The position numbers were made by a program, and so were the translations under genes. From positions 1 to 38,437 of the forward strand of contig JASJBU010000007.1 in NCBI GenBank assembly GCA_030066355.1: a stretch of 38,437 bases of DNA, written 5' to 3'. The stretch is from Gammaproteobacteria bacterium. Its GTDB lineage: Bacteria > Pseudomonadota > Gammaproteobacteria > Chromatiales > Chromatiaceae. This document shows positions 20,642-29,935 of the stretch, piece after piece; the first letter of the stretch is position 1; every line of letters starts with the position of its first letter. The notes below the pieces were generated by a model, which saw only the letters and a list, made by a program, of their open reading frames with translations, made no database searches and was not told where the DNA came from.

Positions 20642-21036
20642 GCATCGGACTCCTCATCATCACCCATGACTCGATCGGTGATGCATTCCTTACCACCGCG
20701 AAGCGTATGTTCGAGAAGCCGCCATTGGCGTGCCGGACCCTGGAGGTCAACAACAGCAGCAATCCAGACGAAGTCAACCGCCAGGCACTCGAGTTGGTAA
20801 AGCAACTGGATAAAGGCGATGGTGTGCTCGTGCTTACGGATATGTATGGTTCAACCCCCAGCAACATCGCCGCTCGGCTATTACACAAGGGAAAGGTCAA
20901 CGTGGTAGCGGGCATCAACCTACCGATGTTGGTCAGAGTACTCAATTATGCGGAACTCAACCTGGATGAGCTCACACTTAAAGCCGTCAGTGGCGGTAAC
21001 GACGGCATCGTGCGTTGCATCCCGGGAACAGTCTAA
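20638..21036 (+). CDS. PTS mannose/fructose-family EIIA component
   Basis: MSIGLLIITHDSIGDAFLTTAKRMF with phospho-His; LTDMYGSTPSNIAARLL. Confidence 0.93.
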   Translation: MSIGLLIITHDSIGDAFLTTAKRMFEKPPLACRTLEVNNSSNPDEVNRQALELVKQLDKGDGVLVLTDMYGSTPSNIAARLLHKGKVNVVAGINLPMLVRVLNYAELNLDELTLKAVSGGNDGIVRCIPGTV

Positions 21037-21050
21037 GCATACTGAGAGCT

Positions 21051-21320
21051 ATGATCACCAAGCAGATCACCATCATCAACAAACTCGGGCTGCATGCCCG
21101 AGCGGCCGCTAAACTCGTGAGCTGCGCCAGCGGCTACCTCAGTAACGTCCACCTGAAACGCAACGGTCAAACAGTCAACGGTAAAAGTATCATGGGCGTC
21201 ATGATGCTGGCCGCCAGCCAAGGCAGTAGCCTGGATGTCGAGGTATCGGGAGAAGATGAAACCGAAGCTCTGGAGGCACTGGAACGCCTGATCAATGATC
21301 GCTTCGGAGAAGATCAGTGA
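21051..21320 (+). CDS. ptsH: Phosphocarrier protein HPr
   Basis: NKLGLHARAAAKLV (His15 site) and GKSIMGVMMLAA (Ser46 site); ATG at 21051 preferred over 21015. Confidence 0.95.
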   Translation: MITKQITIINKLGLHARAAAKLVSCASGYLSNVHLKRNGQTVNGKSIMGVMMLAASQGSSLDVEVSGEDETEALEALERLINDRFGEDQ

Positions 21321-23056
21321 CCCTCAGCTGTCTCGGCATCGGTATCAGTTCCTTGCATGAGATTGCTATCGGCGATGCCTACCTCCTGCAGCAACACACT
21401 CCTGAAATCAACAAACGGGAGATTTCTGCAGAATCCACCGAACAGGAAGTGGCGCGCTATGCAAATGCCCTGACCTCGGCACGTAACAAGCTGACGACCA
21501 TCCGCCAACAGATACCGGGGGAAACCGCTAAAGATATCCGGGCATTCATCGACACTCATCTGCTCATGCTGGAAGACAGCGCTCTCAGCGAGGCGCCCAT
21601 CGAGCTGATCCGTCAACACCACTACTCGGCCGAATGGGCGCTGCAAGTCAGGCGTGACGAGTTGGTCAAGATCTTCGATGAAATGGAAGATCCCTACCTG
21701 AGGACCCGCAAAGACGATGTGGAGCATGTAGTGGGATTAGTGCAGATCGCCCTCGCCGGCGGCAACGAACCGCCCCCTGACAATCTGCATGATCGCATCG
21801 TGGTGGCCAGAGACTTGACGCCGGCCGATACCATTCTGATGAAACACCAGGGTGTGGCCGCCTTTGTCACCGAATTCGGCGGCCCACTCTCGCACACGGC
21901 CATCCTAGCCCGGAGCCTGGGGATACCTGCGGTCGTGGGTATCCACCAAGCCACCCAGTTGCTACAACAGGGAGAAACCCTGGTGGTGGATGGAGCTCAG
22001 GGCGTGGTGCTCGCGCAACCCTCGCCGAAGATGCTGGTCCACTACCAGAATCGCATGAGGGCCCTGGAACTCCGCGAAGCGGAGCTCAGGCGGCATATCG
22101 ATCTGCCGGCCTTTACCCACGATGGGGAGCGGATCGCTCTGTTCGCCAATATCGAACTGCCGGAAGACATCGATGCCACCCTGCAAAACCGGGCCGATGG
22201 GGTTGGACTGTTCCGCACCGAATTCTTATACATGAACCGCCGGACCCCTCCGACCGAGGAGGAACAGCTGGAGGCCTATCTGGCTGCAGTGGATGGCCTG
22301 AAGGGCATTCCGATCACCATTCGCACCCTGGATCTGGGGGCAGATAAAACCACCAGCGGCAATGGCTGCCTACCCTCTGTCAACCCGGCACTGGGCCTGC
22401 GTGCGATTCGCCTGTGTCTGAAGGAACCCAGGCTCTTCATACCCCAGTTGAGGGCGATCCTGCGGGCCTCGGCCAAAGGGCCGGTGCGCCTGATGATACC
22501 GATGCTCTCGTCGCTCCAGCAACTGCAGGACACCCTGGATCTGATCGAGCAGACCAAACGGGACCTGCAGGCGGAAGGACTGGATTTCGACCCGCAGATA
22601 CCGGTCGGCGGAATGATCGAAATTCCCGCCGCGGCGATCACAGCACGCTCCTTCGCCCGTCAGCTCGACTTTTTATCGATCGGCACCAACGACCTGATCC
22701 AATACACTCTGGCAGTGGACCGCATGGACGAAGAGGTCAACTTTCTATTCGATCCTTTGCACCCAGCCGTCTTGCAGTTGATCCGCACCACCATCGATGC
22801 AGCGCTGGAGGCCAATATCCCTATCGGCATGTGCGGTGAGATGGCAGGTGATCCCCGTTTCACCCGCCTGCTGCTGGGTATGGGTCTGCGCGAACTGAGC
22901 ATGCAGCCTTCAGCGCTCCTGGAGACCCGGGAAATCATCCGCAGCAGCAATCTCAAGGACCTCGGCCAACGCACCCGTGAATTCTTCGCTCAACTGTATG
23001 AGGGTGAGATCACCCCCCTGTTCGACCGCTTGTTCACCAACGACCACGCCCATTAA
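21317..23056 (+). CDS. ptsI: Phosphoenolpyruvate-protein phosphotransferase (PTS enzyme I)
   Basis: GGPLSHTAILARSLGIPAVVG phospho-His; RTLDLGADK; NPALGLRAIRLCL; IPIGMCGEMAGDP. Confidence 0.97.
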   Translation: MTLSCLGIGISSLHEIAIGDAYLLQQHTPEINKREISAESTEQEVARYANALTSARNKLTTIRQQIPGETAKDIRAFIDTHLLMLEDSALSEAPIELIRQHHYSAEWALQVRRDELVKIFDEMEDPYLRTRKDDVEHVVGLVQIALAGGNEPPPDNLHDRIVVARDLTPADTILMKHQGVAAFVTEFGGPLSHTAILARSLGIPAVVGIHQATQLLQQGETLVVDGAQGVVLAQPSPKMLVHYQNRMRALELREAELRRHIDLPAFTHDGERIALFANIELPEDIDATLQNRADGVGLFRTEFLYMNRRTPPTEEEQLEAYLAAVDGLKGIPITIRTLDLGADKTTSGNGCLPSVNPALGLRAIRLCLKEPRLFIPQLRAILRASAKGPVRLMIPMLSSLQQLQDTLDLIEQTKRDLQAEGLDFDPQIPVGGMIEIPAAAITARSFARQLDFLSIGTNDLIQYTLAVDRMDEEVNFLFDPLHPAVLQLIRTTIDAALEANIPIGMCGEMAGDPRFTRLLLGMGLRELSMQPSALLETREIIRSSNLKDLGQRTREFFAQLYEGEITPLFDRLFTNDHAH

Positions 23057-23176
23057 TCCCGCCTGCCGATCAGGCATGATCGCCGAGGTAATGCTTAGCG
23101 GATCGGATTCACCACTTCCCGGCTCTCACACCCCCGGCTAAACTCAAGCTGTCCAGCATGTAGAGAGGTTCCACCG

Positions 23177-24623
23177 ATGTCGACCAATGGGCCGATAAAC
23201 TCGGATAAAGCCGTCTGCAACTGGTTCATGAGGTATCGAGCAGTGGCGCCATCCTCAAGGCCAGGCGCATGCTGAACGCCTTACGTCCGGCGGAAATCGC
23301 GCATCTCCTCGAATCGCTGCCGCTCAATCCACGCAAGATCGCCTGGCAGCTGGTCGACGAATCCGCCGAGGGTGAGATCCTCTTGGAGATGACCGATGAG
23401 CTCCGTGACAGCCTGATCCAAGAGATGGCCACCGCCGAGTTGGTCGCTGCCACCGAAGGCCTGGATAGCGACGATCTGGCAGATCTGCTCAAGGAATTGC
23501 CTCGTTATATCACCTGGCAGGTGTTGGACTTTCTGGATCTGCAAAATCGAGAAAGGCTCGAAGGCGTGCTCTCCTATCCCGAGGACAGTGCCGGCGGCAT
23601 GATGAATGTGGACAGGGTCACGGTTCGGACCGAGGTGACCCTCGACGTGGTCATGCGTTATTTACGCAAACTCGGGACCCAAGTGCCCAGAGTCACGGAC
23701 AAACTGTTTGTAGTCAATCGGGACGGACGCTATTTGGGTGCCCTGTCCCTCCCGGTGGTGCTCACTCGCGACCCGAACGACACACTAGCCGAGGTCATGT
23801 CCCTCGACCTGCAACCCATACCGGCTGACTGGAACGAACGTGAGGTCGCCAACCGCTTCGAACGACACGACCTGCTCTCGGCACCGGTGGTGGATTCACA
23901 AGGCCAGTTGCTGGGGCGGATCACCGTCGATGACGTGGTGGATGTGATCCGTGAAGAGGGCGAACATCAGTACATGGGCAAGCCGGCCTTAGCGAAGATG
24001 AGGATATGTTCGCACAGGTCCTCGTGAGTGCCCGACGTCGCGCCATTTGGCTTGGCATCAATCTGCTGACCGCGCTACTCGCGTCTTGGGTCATCCGCCA
24101 ATTCGAAGCCACCCTCGACCAGATCGTCGCCTTGGCAATCCTGATGCCGATCGTCGCAAGCATGGGCGGTATCGCCGGAACCCAGAGCTTGACCCTGGCG
24201 ATCCGGGGTATCGCCTTGGGCCAGCTCTCCACCAACAACTCCCGCTGGCTGCTCGCCAAGGAACTGGCGGTGGGCGCCATCAACAGCGCCGTGTGGGCCC
24301 TGGTGGAGGGAATCATCGTCGGGTTCTGGTTCCACCAAGCGAATATCGCAATCCTGAGCGCCGCTGCGATGACCATCAACCTGATTATTGCCGCTGTGGC
24401 AGGGGCCGTGTTGCTGCTGATTTTAGAGAAGATCGGTATCGATCCGGCACTGGCCGGAGGGGTACTGCTCACCACCGTGACCGTTGTCGTCGGCTTTCTT
24501 GCCTTCCTGGGTCTGGCGGCCTGGTTTATGCTGAGAGGCTCAGCCAGCAAGGCCTGGCAAGCCGCCCTCACCATTCACTCGCCAACACGACCTGCCTCCC
24601 AGGCAACCAGCGGTGGATGGTAG
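23177..24623 (+). pseudogene. mgtE: Magnesium transporter MgtE, disrupted by two apparent single-base frameshifts
   Basis: SD AGAGAGG + ATG 23177 opens one frame (MSTNGPINSDKA...). Homology continues in a second frame (RLQLVHEVSSSGAILKARRMLNALRPAEIAHLLESLP...RITVDDVVDVIREEGEHQYMGK) and a third frame (AGLSEDEDMFAQVLVSARRRAIWLGINLLTALLASWVI...GIDPALAGGVLLTTVT). Confidence 0.85.
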
Positions 24624-24994
24624 ATGAGCTGCACAAGCGTACCGTCCGGATCGCAACAATAGAAACTGCGTGCGCCGTCCCGGTGGTTCCGGGGCTCGGT
24701 ATGCATGCGCACCCCCTGTTGTTGTAGGAAGCCAAACCATGCATCCACCTCGTCGGCGCCCGCAAGAACAAAACCGATGTGGTCGAGACGCTGTCCCAGT
24801 TCATCACGCTCCACGTCAGGCGCTTGATGCAGGGCAAGATTATCGGGCCCGGAGCTGAGATAAAGATTCTGCGCATCGGGCCGCCACTCCACCCGCATCC
24901 CGAGTAGCTCCACGTAAAAATACTCACAAGCCTGCAGGTCCATGACATAGAGTGCGACATGACGCATCCCGAGCGTTGCACCCGGTCGATTCAA
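24575..24994 (-). CDS. VOC-family (glyoxalase/dioxygenase-like) protein
   Basis: MRHVALYVMDLQACEYFYVELLGMRVEWRPDAQNLYLSSGPDNLAL...HIGFVLAGADEVDAWF...SFYCCDPDGTLVQLIY. Confidence 0.88.
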   Translation of the reverse strand: MNRPGATLGMRHVALYVMDLQACEYFYVELLGMRVEWRPDAQNLYLSSGPDNLALHQAPDVERDELGQRLDHIGFVLAGADEVDAWFGFLQQQGVRMHTEPRNHRDGARSFYCCDPDGTLVQLIYHPPLVAWEAGRVGE

Positions 24995-26595
24995 ATCACC
25001 AACACCTCATCAGTGACCTGCTGCCAGATGGCCTCGCCGTAGACTCGTTTAATGACGAGTGGCAGGGCGACTGCACCATGCGCCAGAATCTCCGAGTGAA
25101 ATGCCTGAAGACTGAGCTCCGGTTTTGCCTGCAATACGAGACGGCGGCTGGTGTCCATCATGCTGGCGCCGATCAGCGCCATGAAGGCATCGGTGGGTCG
25201 GCGAGACACACTGGTCAAGCTCGACTCCGCCCAGCCGGGCACATCGCTGATCGCCTGCAGACGCTCCAGAGCCTGCATGCTGCTGATCAGGCCCATGTGA
25301 TATTCGAGATCCACCACCGCCTGTTCCGCCAGGGCCAGACGACGCTGCGCCAACTGCAGCATATCCTCACTACAAAAATAACCCCGGTCCTCGAGCAGAT
25401 GGCTCATGTAGTGTGCCCAACCCCGTTTGAACGCCGCGGATTGATTGATCTGTCTAACCAGGCTATGAGCCTCGATACCCCCCGCCCAGGCAAGAAAATG
25501 ACGGCCGGCCCAGCCCCCATATAGGGAACGCAGGCGAATCGAGGCAAGGCTCTCGCCACCGCCGATCTGTGATTCATCGGGAACCAGAAACACACCGCCG
25601 GCCTTGCTGCGCAGATAACTGCCGCATTCACATTTGGTGAAACAGTGACAAGTGAGTCTGAAATCCAATTCCTGATCCGGTGGATGCAGGATGTTTTCCT
25701 CCTCCACAAAGCGCCTTAGCCGCTCGGCTTCTTCACGATAGGCCTGCACCCGGGCCTCACCCGCAAGCAGCGGCTCGTTGGCCATCCGTTTGACGATATG
25801 TTCGACATTCAGCCCCGCGGCTTCCACCTGCTGCTGGATCTGTGCCTGGATCATGCGCGCCATGTACAGGGCATCCTCACCTGTCAGATCCAGGTGGTGG
25901 CGGTGTTTAATCAGACGGCCTGCGAGCTCTGGGCCGCAATCCGACGAGCCGCTCGCCACCGGCGCAATCTCGTTGATCAGATATTCACGGAAATCTTCGA
26001 TGGCTTGCGCCGCCTCACTACTCAGACTCTGCAGCTGTCCCTGATCCGTGCAGCACTCATTGGTCTGCGGCAATTCCCGTCCCAGTCGCTTAAGCCAGGG
26101 TACCCCCGCTTCCGTCGCTTCCAGGGCATCCGCCAGCCACATGGTGGAGATCAGCTCTGGCAATTCGGAGAGCTGTCCCCGTGCATCCCTGAGATAATTA
26201 CCCGTCCTCTCCAGCAAGCCCTGTATGGCCTCACAGAATCGGTCAGGCTGACGCACCACCAGTTCCTGCAAGGCCCGCAAGGGTAAATACTTGGCCGGAT
26301 CACGATGCCGCCAATCGCATTCCAGTAGGGTGCGGTGTTCCACCATCGCAGCCCCGAACAGAAGTTGTAAATCGAGCTGGCGGTCCGGATCCAGGGCCGC
26401 GTAGTCCAGCTCTTCCAGGCTCACCAGCAGATTGCTCAACCAGGAACCAAGGGCACCGATATCGTCATCACCATCCGCCTCCAAGAGACCTTCATACCCG
26501 GAAACTCCGGCAAAGATCGCAGCCACGGGGTGATAACGAAACCAGACCTTGTAAAATTCGCTGATCAGTTCATCGAAAGTACCGGCTTCATTCAT
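24991..26595 (-). CDS. DUF885-family-like protein with divergent metal-binding motif
   Basis: Overall DUF885 layout (FRYHPVAAIFAGVSGYEGLL; FKRGWAHYMSHLLEDRGYFCSEDMLQLAQRRLALAEQAVVDLEYHMG; RRPTDAFMALIGASMM). Internal Met at 26595 (MNEAGTFDELISEF) is the more likely start. Confidence 0.7.
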   Translation of the reverse strand: MNEAGTFDELISEFYKVWFRYHPVAAIFAGVSGYEGLLEADGDDDIGALGSWLSNLLVSLEELDYAALDPDRQLDLQLLFGAAMVEHRTLLECDWRHRDPAKYLPLRALQELVVRQPDRFCEAIQGLLERTGNYLRDARGQLSELPELISTMWLADALEATEAGVPWLKRLGRELPQTNECCTDQGQLQSLSSEAAQAIEDFREYLINEIAPVASGSSDCGPELAGRLIKHRHHLDLTGEDALYMARMIQAQIQQQVEAAGLNVEHIVKRMANEPLLAGEARVQAYREEAERLRRFVEEENILHPPDQELDFRLTCHCFTKCECGSYLRSKAGGVFLVPDESQIGGGESLASIRLRSLYGGWAGRHFLAWAGGIEAHSLVRQINQSAAFKRGWAHYMSHLLEDRGYFCSEDMLQLAQRRLALAEQAVVDLEYHMGLISSMQALERLQAISDVPGWAESSLTSVSRRPTDAFMALIGASMMDTSRRLVLQAKPELSLQAFHSEILAHGAVALPLVIKRVYGEAIWQQVTDEVLVI

Positions 26596-27004
26596 CACGG
26601 ATCTCATAGTCATGGGTGATCTCAGCAGTCTTGCCCAGCATGAGGGACGCCGAACAATATTTCTCCGCACTCAGCGAAACCGCCCGCGCCACATGCTTTT
26701 CGCTCAGTCCTTTACCAGTAATGACGAAATGCGCATGGATGCGCGTGAAGACCTTGGGGTCCGTCTCGGCCCGTTCAGCCTCCAATTCCACGACACAACC
26801 GGTCACCTGCTGGCGAGCTCGCTTGAGGATGTGCAGCACATCGAACTCTGTGCAGCCACCCATGCCCAACAACAACATCTCCATGGGGCGCACCCCGAGA
26901 TTGCGCCCGCCATGTTCCGGGGGGCCATCCATTACGACCGCATGACCACTGCCCGCCTCACCCAGCATGGTCGTCTCTTCAACCCACTTGATTCTCGCTT
27001 TCAT
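26588..27004 (-). CDS. OsmC/YhfA-family protein
   Basis: RPMEMLLLGMGGCTEFDVLHILKRARQQVTGCVVELEAER...SAEKYCSASLMLGKTAEITHDYEI with two conserved Cys. Confidence 0.92.
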   Translation of the reverse strand: MKARIKWVEETTMLGEAGSGHAVVMDGPPEHGGRNLGVRPMEMLLLGMGGCTEFDVLHILKRARQQVTGCVVELEAERAETDPKVFTRIHAHFVITGKGLSEKHVARAVSLSAEKYCSASLMLGKTAEITHDYEIRDE

Positions 27005-27100
27005 GCAAACTCCTGCCGAATGTCATCATCGATTCGAAATGGAAATTTATTCACTCGATGAGATTCCAGTCGTATTTTTATATGCTTCTCTATGCTATTT

Positions 27101-27132
27101 TGATTCATTGACTCATTGATTTATCGATTCGA
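27101..27132. repeat. Imperfect 8-bp tandem repeat x4 upstream of CRP/Vfr gene
   Basis: TGATTCAT TGACTCAT TGATTTAT CGATTCGA, head-to-tail. Confidence 0.6.
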
Positions 27133-27206
27133 CAAGTACGTGATGCTTGCTAAACTTGCAGAGATAAAAATCCAATCAACAACCCTTTCCATATTTGAGT
27201 AGCAGG

Positions 27207-27863
27207 ATGATGACGATCATTAAACCGCCACCGCAGGAACCCGAGTATCTTCAACGATTCCTCTCGTTTTGTCACCGTCGCAGATACCCCAAGAATACGG
27301 AAATCATCCACATCGGTGATCCGGCGGACATCCTCTACTACATGACCGAAGGTTCGGTCGCGGTCTATATCGAGGACGACGATGGCAAAGAGATCATTCT
27401 CACCTACCTGAATAAAGGGGAGTTCATCGGGGAGATGGGGTTGTTCATCCCGGAGCCAAAACGCAGCGTCATGGTCCGGACCCGTACGCCCTGCCAGATT
27501 GCCGAAATCAGTTACCAACGCCTCGAGCAGCTCTTCGATCACGACCTGAAGGAATACACCAAAGACATCCTCTATGCAATGGGTGCCCAACTCTCCCAAC
27601 GCTTGATGCAAACCAGCACCAAGGTCGGTCACCTGGCCTTCTTTGATGTCACCGGGCGCATCGCCCGCACCCTCCTCGACCTCTGCAAAGAGCCGGACGC
27701 CATGACCCATCCCGACGGCATGCAGATCCGCATCACCCGCCAGGAGATCGGCCGCATCGTCGGCTGTTCCCGGGAGATGGCCGGACGAGTGCTGAAAAAC
27801 CTCGAAGAACAGGGTCTGATCAGCGTCAGCGGTAAGACCATCGTGGTCTTCGGTACCCGCTGA
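27207..27863 (+). CDS. crp: CRP/Vfr-type cyclic-nucleotide-binding transcriptional regulator
   Basis: [45 protein letters not shown]-terminal [49 protein letters not shown] at 27207 preferred over TTG 27195. Confidence 0.94.
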   Translation: MMTIIKPPPQEPEYLQRFLSFCHRRRYPKNTEIIHIGDPADILYYMTEGSVAVYIEDDDGKEIILTYLNKGEFIGEMGLFIPEPKRSVMVRTRTPCQIAEISYQRLEQLFDHDLKEYTKDILYAMGAQLSQRLMQTSTKVGHLAFFDVTGRIARTLLDLCKEPDAMTHPDGMQIRITRQEIGRIVGCSREMAGRVLKNLEEQGLISVSGKTIVVFGTR

Positions 27864-28679
27864 TCAATCCGCTTCGAAGAGCTCCCGCAGCCGTTTCCCC
27901 GGCTGTGCGGTGCGCATGAAGGCCTCTCCCACCAGAAAGCCGTGCACCTCGTGCTGCCGCATCAGGCGTACGTCATCACGGCTCAGGATACCGCTCTCGG
28001 TGACCAGGATACGCCCACTGGGTATCTTATCAAGCATTTCCAGGGTGGTACCGAGACTGACTTCGAAGGTCCGCAGGTCCCGATTGTTGATTCCGATCAG
28101 TCGATTGTCCACCGCCAGCGCCCGCTTCAACTCGGCCTCATCGTGGACCTCGATCAACACATCCATACCCAACTCATGGGCCAGATCGTTCAATTTCCAT
28201 AACCGCTGGTCATCCAGACAGGCAACGATCAGCAGGATGCAGTCGGCGTTGATCGCCCGGGCCTCATAGACCTGGTAGGGATCGATGATGAAGTCTTTGC
28301 GGATCACCGGCAGGGCACAGGCCGCACGCGCCTGCTGCAGATAGACGTCTGCCCCCTGAAAAAAATCCACGTCCGTCAACACCGACAGACAGGCGGCCCC
28401 GCCCTCGGCGTAACTGCGCGCGATCTGCGCCGGATGGAAATCCTCTCGCAACACGCCCTTGCTCGGCGAGGCCTTCTTGATCTCGGCGATCACCGCGGAT
28501 TGACCCGCTGCGATCTTTGCTGCGAGGGCATTCGCAAAGCCTCTTGGCGGATCGGCAGCCTGCAGGTCCTCTAATAATACTGGCAGTGGTCGCTTGGCCG
28601 AGCGCGCCTCGATCTCCTGCCACTTGCGACGAACGATCTTCTGCAGGATATCCGGGGTATCACTCGCTGGATTCATCAC
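27864..28679 (-). CDS. trpC: Indole-3-glycerol phosphate synthase
   Basis: [55 protein letters not shown]. Confidence 0.97.
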   Translation of the reverse strand: MMNPASDTPDILQKIVRRKWQEIEARSAKRPLPVLLEDLQAADPPRGFANALAAKIAAGQSAVIAEIKKASPSKGVLREDFHPAQIARSYAEGGAACLSVLTDVDFFQGADVYLQQARAACALPVIRKDFIIDPYQVYEARAINADCILLIVACLDDQRLWKLNDLAHELGMDVLIEVHDEAELKRALAVDNRLIGINNRDLRTFEVSLGTTLEMLDKIPSGRILVTESGILSRDDVRLMRQHEVHGFLVGEAFMRTAQPGKRLRELFEAD

Positions 28680-28691
28680 TACACCCTCAGC

Positions 28692-29714
28692 TCAAGCGAA
28701 GCTCTGGGTCAGGATCACCAAGCGGTCCAACCGGTTCCGGGCCTCGCCACTGCTGATTGCCTGTTCGGCCTTTTCAAGGCCGGTCTGCAGGCTGTCTGCC
28801 AGACCGGCGGCGTAGATCGCCGCCCCCGCATTCAACAAGACGATATCCCTGGCAGGCCCCGATTCATCCTCCAGCACCCCACGAATTACCGCCAGGCTTT
28901 GCCCGGCATCCTCGACCTTGAGTGCATCAATGGGAGAACGCCTGATGCCGAAGTCTTCCGGCCGAATCGCATACTGGCGAATCTGCCCGCCTTTGAGTTC
29001 TGCCACATCGGTGGCCGCACCACAGCTGATCTCATCCAGACCGTCTCTCGAGTGAACCACCATCACATGCTGACTGCCGAGACGCTGCAACACCTCGGCA
29101 AGCGGCTCCAGGAGCTCGTCACTGAACACACCCAAGAGCTGATTCGGCACCCCGGCCGGATTGGTCAGGGGGCCCAGGACATTGAAGATCGTACGCACTC
29201 CCATCTCTTTACGCGGCCCGATTGCATGTTTCATGGCGCTGTGGTGCCCCGGGGCGAACATGAAACCCACCCCCACATCACGGACACATTGCTCCACCTG
29301 AACGGGATTGAGGTCCAGGCGTATCCCCGCCGCCTCCAATACGTCGGCGCTGCCCGACTTGCTGGAGACCGAGCGATTGCCATGCTTGGCCACGTGACAG
29401 CCTGCAGCGGCGGCCACGAACATGCTGGCGGTGGAGACATTGAAGGTGCCGGAGGCATCACCACCGGTACCTACGATATCCACCGGATTACTCAGGCCAC
29501 CGATATTGACCCCCGAGGCCAGTTCCCGCATCACCCCGGCTGCCGCAGCGATCTCGGTGACGGTTTCGCCCTTCATGCGCAGACCAATCAGAAACCCACC
29601 GATCTGCGCCGGGGTGGCACCCCCGGTCATAATGGTGTGCATAACCGCGGTCATTTCATCGGCACTCAGGTCCTGTCGAGCCAGAACCAGGTTTATCGCC
29701 TGTTGCATCTGCAT
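28692..29714 (-). CDS. trpD: Anthranilate phosphoribosyltransferase
   Basis: [53 protein letters not shown] at 29714 preceded by GGAGGAGG. Confidence 0.97.
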   Translation of the reverse strand: MQMQQAINLVLARQDLSADEMTAVMHTIMTGGATPAQIGGFLIGLRMKGETVTEIAAAAGVMRELASGVNIGGLSNPVDIVGTGGDASGTFNVSTASMFVAAAAGCHVAKHGNRSVSSKSGSADVLEAAGIRLDLNPVQVEQCVRDVGVGFMFAPGHHSAMKHAIGPRKEMGVRTIFNVLGPLTNPAGVPNQLLGVFSDELLEPLAEVLQRLGSQHVMVVHSRDGLDEISCGAATDVAELKGGQIRQYAIRPEDFGIRRSPIDALKVEDAGQSLAVIRGVLEDESGPARDIVLLNAGAAIYAAGLADSLQTGLEKAEQAISSGEARNRLDRLVILTQSFA

Positions 29715-29935
29715 CGGTTTTTTCCTCCTCCAATTGTACTTATTACGTATGACCTCCAAACACTACCACGGACCGGGAAGCACCCAACATGCAGGGTATG
29801 GGCTGGCCCACGAAGACGCCGAGCTGAGTTAGCAATCTGTCGTTTGTTCCATGTCCTCTATGCGTTCCGGTATGCTGTAGAGGCCGAATATATGCGTTTT
29901 CATGACAGACCGGATCAGGGGGCTCGACGGTTCAC

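Noticed and set aside
24047-24727. 226-aa ORF overlapping the mgtE membrane domain
   Set aside because: Alternative frame of mgtE; Arg/Gly-rich shadow translation without domain features.
29829-29905. Possible 24-aa leader peptide MKTHIFGLYSIPERIEDMEQTTDC between trpG and trpD
   Set aside because: No Trp codons, no SD and no attenuator hairpin pair seen; not a trp leader.
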